From Bacteroidales bacterium (lineage in GTDB: Bacteria > Bacteroidota > Bacteroidia > Bacteroidales > Bacteroidaceae): 43,571 bases of DNA. The stretch is from contig SFCP01000002.1 in assembly GCA_004558535.1 (NCBI GenBank), positions 1 to 43,571 of the forward strand, written 5' to 3'. Shown one piece after another: positions 38,889 through 43,571 of this stretch. The translations under genes and the position numbers were made by a program. Within the stretch, counting starts at the first letter, position 1, and each line of letters starts with the position of its first letter. The notes beneath the pieces were generated by a model. That model worked only from the letters and a program-made list of their open reading frames with translations. It was not told the origin of the DNA and made no database searches.

Positions 38889-39243
38889 CGTAGTTGGTTT
38901 TTGAGTTTTGTAAAACAAGATTCCGGGAATACCGGCAGCCGGTCCCGGACGGGAAAATCCGCTGCAAAGTTGGGAATAACTTTTCTAAGGGGCAAGAAAA
39001 ATCGACCAATTGTCCGTTTCTCTCGAAGAAACGCGGGAAAGTGGGAGCAGCTGCCTCCCCAGGAGCATTCCGAGCCGTCCGGCAAGCCCGGCGGTGTCGC
39101 TCACCGCCCCGTGTACCTGCCTCGCAGCCGGATGTGGCGTCCTGACAGCGCGAAATCACAGACTGAGATTAGGGTAATAGCGGGAATTTACCTAAATTTG
39201 CACAACCAAATTGTTTTTCCTTTTGTTCTTCTTGACCTAAGGC
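38889..39243. other. Divergent intergenic region, DUF4923-like gene to GHL10 gene
   Basis: No gene is seen. It holds a CCGG-rich hairpin (38923-38948) in the minus-strand leader, a weak minus-strand box reading CAACTTTG (38965-38972), and a plus-strand -7 box at 39193-39200. Confidence 0.5.
39193..39200 (+). promoter_or_regulatory. -7 box for the GHL10 gene
   Basis: TAAATTTG followed by C. No clear -33 TTTG is seen. The leader to ATG 39244 would be about 38 nt. Confidence 0.5.
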
Positions 39244-40746
39244 ATGAAAAAAGCTCTTTTCTTCTTACTCCTCTTCGTGGCAGTATTGCCGCTGCGGGCG
39301 CAGACGAACGCCCTTCCCAAGCGAGAATTTCGCGGTACGTGGATACAGATTATCAATGGCCAGTTTCAGGGCATGAGCCGCGATGAAATGCAGCGCAACC
39401 TGACGAACCAGCTCAACGAGTTGCAGGCCTGTGGTATCAACACCGTCATCTTTCAGGTGCGCGGCGAGGCCGATGCGCTCTATCAAAGCGCCTTGGAACC
39501 CTGGAGCCGCTTCCTGACCGGCCGGCAGGGACAGGCGCCCGCGCCGCTGTGGGACCCGCTGGCCTGGATGGTGAGGGAATGCCACCGCCGCGGCATGGAG
39601 CTCCACGCCTGGATAAATCCCTTCCGCGCCAAGACCAAGGGAACCAAGGAACTGGCTACTACGCACCCCTACGTGCGCCATCCGGAGCGCTTCTTCGAAT
39701 ACGACGGCCTCTACATCTTTGATCCGGGCCTCCCCGAAAACCGTGAATACATCTGCCACGTGGCAGCCGACATCGTGCGCCGTTACGATGTCGACGGACT
39801 GCATATCGATGATTATTTCTACCCCTATCCTGTGGCGGGAAAGGCCATCCCCGATGAGCAGACCTTTCGCAGATATGGCAACGGCATGACCGATATCGCC
39901 GATTGGCGGCGCTATAACGTCAATTGCTTCATCCAGATGCTCTGCGACTCGGTGCATGCTGCCAAACCTTGGGTCAAACTCGGCGTTTCGCCTTTCGGTA
40001 TCTACCACAACGCCAAGGGCGGCTCGCGCGTGCCCGGCAGTGCCACCGGCGGCCTGCAAAACTACGACGACCTCTATGCCGACGTGCTCTACTGGATAGA
40101 CCAGGGCTGGGTAGACTACACCGTTCCGCAAATATATTGGGAAATCGGTCACCGCGTAGCCGACTATGACACCTTGATACGCTGGTGGGCACGCTATGCC
40201 GCCGGCAGACCGCTCTATATCGGACAGGACGTGGAGCGCACCGTACGTGCTGCCGACCTGCGCGACCCCTCAAGGAACCAAATGCCCGAAAAATTCCGCT
40301 TGCAGCGCTCCCTGCCCGGCGTGCAGGGAAGTTGCCTGTGGTACTCGGCTGCCGTGGTGCGCAACGAGGGGAATTATGCCGAAGCCCTGCGACGCAGTTA
40401 CCACCGCCGGCCCGCCTTGCAGCCCCTGATGCGACACATCGATAGCAAAGCGCCCGGCAAGCCCCGCAGCGTCAAGGCTATGTGGATGCCGGACGGCTAC
40501 TATTTGTTCTGGACGGCGCCCAAGGCAAAAACCGAAATGGACCGCGCCGTACTCTATGCTCTCTACCGCTTCGCACCGGGCCAGAAGGTAGACCTCGAGA
40601 ATACCGAGTGCCTGCTGATGGTGACCCCCGAAACCATGGTCAAGCTTCCCTACGAAGACGGCAAGACGAAGTATACTTATGTCGTGACGGCGCTCGACCG
40701 CCTGCAGAACGAGTCGAAAGCGGTCAAGAAGAAAATAAAACTGTAA
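39244..40746 (+). CDS. Secreted GHL10 (glycosyl-hydrolase-like, DUF187) protein
   Basis: 500 residues with a signal peptide (1-19). A TIM-barrel-type region spans about 28-370: EFRGTWIQIINGQFQG near its start, INTVIFQVRGEADALY, then HAWINPFRAK and GLHIDDYFYPYP with Asp189 and Asp190. These mark the GHL10 family of likely glycosidases, the active-site carboxylates probably being in DD/E positions. The C-terminal 100 residues look like an FN3-type domain (AMWMPDGYYLFWTAPKA). The substrate is unknown; some related proteins are reported to act on peptidoglycan or surface glycans. The last 24 codons plus 24 nt after the stop are duplicated downstream (40793-40888). Confidence 0.88.
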   Translation: MKKALFFLLLFVAVLPLRAQTNALPKREFRGTWIQIINGQFQGMSRDEMQRNLTNQLNELQACGINTVIFQVRGEADALYQSALEPWSRFLTGRQGQAPAPLWDPLAWMVRECHRRGMELHAWINPFRAKTKGTKELATTHPYVRHPERFFEYDGLYIFDPGLPENREYICHVAADIVRRYDVDGLHIDDYFYPYPVAGKAIPDEQTFRRYGNGMTDIADWRRYNVNCFIQMLCDSVHAAKPWVKLGVSPFGIYHNAKGGSRVPGSATGGLQNYDDLYADVLYWIDQGWVDYTVPQIYWEIGHRVADYDTLIRWWARYAAGRPLYIGQDVERTVRAADLRDPSRNQMPEKFRLQRSLPGVQGSCLWYSAAVVRNEGNYAEALRRSYHRRPALQPLMRHIDSKAPGKPRSVKAMWMPDGYYLFWTAPKAKTEMDRAVLYALYRFAPGQKVDLENTECLLMVTPETMVKLPYEDGKTKYTYVVTALDRLQNESKAVKKKIKL

Positions 40747-40888
40747 AGCAATCCCGGAGATGGATATGCCGCACTTATGTCGTGACGCCCCGCACTTATG
40801 TCGTGACGCCGCTCGACCGCCTGCAGAACGAGTCGAAAGCGGTCAAGAAGAAAATAAAACTGTAAAGCAATCCCGGAGATGGATATGC
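40675..40888 (+). repeat. Tandem duplication of the 3' end of the GHL10 gene
   Basis: The segment 40675-40770 (end of the coding region, stop codon and 24 nt beyond) recurs at 40793-40888, a 118-nt offset. Between the copies, 40771-40790 and 40791-40810 are near-identical 20-bp repeats of the motif CGCACTTATGTCGTGACGCC. The second copy keeps an open frame ending KAVKKKIKL followed by a stop. Confidence 0.9.
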
Positions 40889-40952
40889 TGCATAGTCGCC
40901 GCTACGAACGGCTCGGCAGCGTACCTCTCCTTATAATATTAAGGTACAAAGG

Positions 40953-43409
40953 ATGAATACTTCCCTATCCAGCAGTGAGTGTACCACCGCTGCCGGCTGC
41001 GCTTTCCAAGGCGGCCGTGTGTTGAAATTTGGAGGCACTTCCGTGGGCACTCCCGCGAGCATACGCAATGTAAAGCGCATTGTGGAGGCAGCCGCCGGCC
41101 CCGTCATCGTAGTGGTGTCGGCATTGGGTGGCGTCACCGACCGCCTGCTGGCATTGTCGCAGCAGGCAAAAGCCGGCGGCGAGGACTATCGCACCGGCGT
41201 CGAGGAGTTGCGCGCCCGCCATCAGGAGATGATTGACACTGTCATCGAGATGGAAAAACGCAAAGCCCTCTCCCTTCGCATCAACGCCCTGATTGACGAG
41301 CTCGCCAGCATCCTGCATGGCGTTTCCCTGATTCAGGATTTGCCCGCCAAGACATCGGATGCCATCGTGGCCTATGGCGAACGGCTCAGTTCGCTGATTT
41401 GTGCGGACCTGATAGCCGGGGCGCAGCACTTTGATGCCCGAATGATTATCAAGACGCGGCGCAAGGAGGAAAAGCATGTGGTCGACTTTGACGAGACCAA
41501 CGCGCTGATTGGTTCCACCTTTGCCGCAGGAGGACCTGTGTCGGTCGTGGGCGGTTTTATCGCAGCCGATGCCGTGAGTGGCGCCACTACAAACCTGGGG
41601 CGCGGCGGCTCGGACTATACCGCCGCCATCATAGCGGCTGCCATGGACGCCGAAGCGCTGGAAATATGGACGGACGTGGACGGTTTCATGACGGCAGATC
41701 CACGCGTCATCCCCACAGCTTATACTATCGACGAGCTGACCTACAGCGAAGCCATGGAATTGTGCAACTTCGGGGCAAAGGTGGTCTATCCCCCGACCAT
41801 CTATCCCGTTTGCGCCAAGAATATCCCCATCTTTGTCAAGAACACGTTGAATCCCTCGGCTCGCGGCAGCGTCATCCGCAGCAATGCGCGACAGTCGGAA
41901 CGCCCGATACGCGGTATCTCCTCGGTCAACGAAATGAGCATGGTCACGGTGAGCGGCCCTTCGATGGTCGGCGTCATCGGCGTGAACCGGCGAATTTTCG
42001 ACACCTTGGCCCGGGGCGGCATTAGCGTCTTTATGGTGGCGCAGACCTCCTCGGAAACCAGCACCTCGATGTGCGTCACGCCGCAGGACGGACCGCGCGC
42101 TTGCGCCTTGCTCGATGCCGAATTTGCACGCGAACGGGCTGAGGGCGCCATGAACCCCGCCATGCTGACGGAAAACCTGGCCACGGTGGCGGCAGTGGGC
42201 GAGGGGATGAAGCATACACCGGGTATTGCCGGCAAACTCTTCAGCGTGTTGGGCAAAAACGGTATCAATACCTACGCCATGGCTTTTGGGGCCCTCGAGA
42301 TGAACCTCTCGTTCGTCGTAGACCGAAATTGCCTGCGCAAATCCCTGAATGTCATCCACGACAGTTTTTTTCTGAGCGAGTACCAAGAGATTAACCTCTT
42401 TCTCTGTGGTACGGGGACTGTCGGAGGAAGCTTGTTGCAACAAATAGCAGCGCAGCGCGAGGTGCTACTGCGCGAGCATTCGCTAAAACTCAACTTGGTG
42501 GGCGTCTGCGGACGCTCGCACTCGGCCTTCAGTCGCGAGGGAATAGACCCCGCGCACTACCGGGAAGCCATGACGCGGGGCGGAAAGGGTGGCGTAGCCG
42601 AGATGGTACGGGAAATCCTGGCCATGAATATCTTCAACTCGGTCTTCGTGGACTGTACGGCCGATGAAGAGGTGGCGGCCTGCTACGAGGAATTGCTCTC
42701 GCACAATGTCAATGTGGTGGCGGCCAACAAAGTGGCGGCTTCTTCGGACTTTGAAAAATATGCCCGTCTGAAAAATACGGCCCGTGAGCGCGGCGTGAAA
42801 TTCCTCTTCGAGACCAACGTAGGCGCGGGCTTGCCCATCATCAATACCATCAATGACCTGAGAAGTTCGGGCGACAATATCCTGCGCATCGAGGCGGTGC
42901 TGAGCGGTACGCTGAACTTCGTGTTCAACACCCTTTCGGCAGAAGTGACGCTGAGCCAGGCCGTGCGCCAAGCCAAGGAGATGGGCTACAGTGAGCCCGA
43001 CCCGCGCATCGATTTGTCAGGACGCGACGTCATCCGCAAACTGACCATCCTGGCCCGTGAGGTTTGTCGAAACTTTATCCCCGAGGAACTGCTGGCGGGA
43101 TCGTTGGAAGATTTCTGGAGATGGTTGCCCGAGCTTGACGCCCGGTTTGAGGATGAACGCCAGCGGCTGGTGGCCGAGGGCAAGCGCTGGCGCTTTGTGG
43201 CCACTTGGGAAAACGGCCGCGGCAGCGTGGGACTCAAGGAGGTGCCGATGACGCATCCTTTCTACGACTTGGAGGGTTCCAACAATATCATCCTGCTTAC
43301 CACCGAGCGCTATCGCGAATATCCCATGCTGATCCAAGGCTATGGAGCGGGCGCAGCGGTCACTGCAGCCGGCGTGTTTGCCGACATTATGCGGGTGGCC
43401 AATGTGTAG
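40953..43409 (+). CDS. thrA: Bifunctional aspartate kinase/homoserine dehydrogenase
   Basis: 818 residues. The N-terminal aspartate kinase begins at KFGGTSVG (Lys25), with TNLGRGGSDYTAA and EIWTDVDGFMTADPR (the metal/ATP site) downstream. Central ACT regulatory domains are at about 325-480 (SMVTVSGPSMVGVIG; ATVAAVGEGMKHTPG). The homoserine dehydrogenase half starts with the Rossmann GTGTVGGSL at 486-494 and continues with VAANKVAASSDF, NVGAGLPIINT and LSGTLNFVFN. It thus catalyses both ends of aspartate to homoserine, feeding threonine and methionine; the ACT domains suggest feedback control. About 22 residues precede the conserved kinase start, so a later start is possible, but no better one is seen. 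No thrB/thrC is visible before the window ends. The terminator is at 43476-43520. Confidence 0.96.
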   Translation: MNTSLSSSECTTAAGCAFQGGRVLKFGGTSVGTPASIRNVKRIVEAAAGPVIVVVSALGGVTDRLLALSQQAKAGGEDYRTGVEELRARHQEMIDTVIEMEKRKALSLRINALIDELASILHGVSLIQDLPAKTSDAIVAYGERLSSLICADLIAGAQHFDARMIIKTRRKEEKHVVDFDETNALIGSTFAAGGPVSVVGGFIAADAVSGATTNLGRGGSDYTAAIIAAAMDAEALEIWTDVDGFMTADPRVIPTAYTIDELTYSEAMELCNFGAKVVYPPTIYPVCAKNIPIFVKNTLNPSARGSVIRSNARQSERPIRGISSVNEMSMVTVSGPSMVGVIGVNRRIFDTLARGGISVFMVAQTSSETSTSMCVTPQDGPRACALLDAEFARERAEGAMNPAMLTENLATVAAVGEGMKHTPGIAGKLFSVLGKNGINTYAMAFGALEMNLSFVVDRNCLRKSLNVIHDSFFLSEYQEINLFLCGTGTVGGSLLQQIAAQREVLLREHSLKLNLVGVCGRSHSAFSREGIDPAHYREAMTRGGKGGVAEMVREILAMNIFNSVFVDCTADEEVAACYEELLSHNVNVVAANKVAASSDFEKYARLKNTARERGVKFLFETNVGAGLPIINTINDLRSSGDNILRIEAVLSGTLNFVFNTLSAEVTLSQAVRQAKEMGYSEPDPRIDLSGRDVIRKLTILAREVCRNFIPEELLAGSLEDFWRWLPELDARFEDERQRLVAEGKRWRFVATWENGRGSVGLKEVPMTHPFYDLEGSNNIILLTTERYREYPMLIQGYGAGAAVTAAGVFADIMRVANV

Positions 43410-43475
43410 CGCCTGTCCCCGGAATGTTTCCCGGCCGGGAGCGTTCCTCCTGTGGGGATTGTAGAAAAATACGAG

Positions 43476-43520
43476 GAGGGTGTGTCGTAATAGCAGTTTT
43501 ACGACGCACCCTCTTTTTTT
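43476..43520 (+). terminator. Intrinsic terminator of thrA
   Basis: GAGGGTGTGTCGTAA pairs with TTACGACGCACCCTC (one G-T wobble), followed by seven T. Nothing is recognisable in the last 51 bases of the window. Confidence 0.85.
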
Positions 43521-43571
43521 AGCGTATTATGGTTCGTGTGCTTTCAGGCCACGTTTTTTTGGCTGATTTTC

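Overview
This 43.6 kb window is chromosomal DNA of a GC-rich member of the Bacteroidales, most likely the Prevotellaceae (genus not resolvable from sequence alone). The reasons are the Bacteroidota promoter signature (TTTG, about 20 nt, then TAnnTTTG) ahead of many genes, the near absence of Shine-Dalgarno sites, abundant lipoproteins, family-typical genes (dxs-trkA-trkH, GH92, GH89, a DUF4923-like lipoprotein, a Gly-type PurF paralogue, fused thrA), and secreted proteins with a shared 'YDLQGRR...G(V/I)..VK...G..K'-type C-terminal tail.

Layout. 1-925: repeat-rich DNA with a broken Abi-family gene between two copies of a 185-bp direct repeat. 1.0-3.0 kb: NlpC/P60 peptidase, MscS channel, rpsU. 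3.1-9.4 kb (minus): XerC-type recombinase behind a 1752-residue GH89 alpha-N-acetylglucosaminidase. 9.7-12.6 kb: two secreted proteins, one with a CxxC thioredoxin-like motif. 12.8-17.7 kb: ABC-F ATPase, SPOR lipoprotein (minus), a YtxH/holin-like/YqjK-like envelope operon, and an RluD-type pseudouridine synthase. 17.8-25.3 kb (minus): dxs, trkA, trkH, a DUF2807 lipoprotein, manA and an AlkD-like protein. 25.9-29.7 kb (minus): rsmI, two lipoproteins and a MATE exporter. 29.9-43.4 kb: AI-2E family permease, GH92 mannosidase, PurF-like protein lacking its nucleophile cysteine, double transglutaminase-like protein, DUF4923-like lipoprotein (minus), GHL10 glycosidase-like protein and thrA.

Most genes are housekeeping (isoprenoid synthesis, K+ uptake, rRNA modification, purine and threonine synthesis) mixed with secreted glycan-degrading enzymes for host-type glycans. 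No prophage, complete IS element, CRISPR array, rRNA or tRNA was recognised.

The most interesting structure is not a gene. Four copies (A 1-338, B 14591-14868, C 25555-25862 minus, D 33365-33661 minus) share one composite intergenic architecture of about 280-340 bp. It starts with a box GTTAA(C/A), then exactly 14 nt, TTTG, exactly 20 nt and TAnnTTTG, which is a textbook Bacteroidota promoter. A hairpin follows immediately; its stem sequence differs between copies but stays paired, and three copies have a U-rich tail. Next come a GC-rich spacer, an array of ACTAAGT-core repeats of about 21-23 nt, and an AT-rich tail with a promoter-like box facing inward. This looks like a dispersed family of very short, self-terminating transcription units (candidate small RNAs) or a non-autonomous element carrying them. 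A second repeat family (12569-12830 and 35224-35461) has TTAGGAA heptamer ends and sits 12 and 15 bp before start codons.
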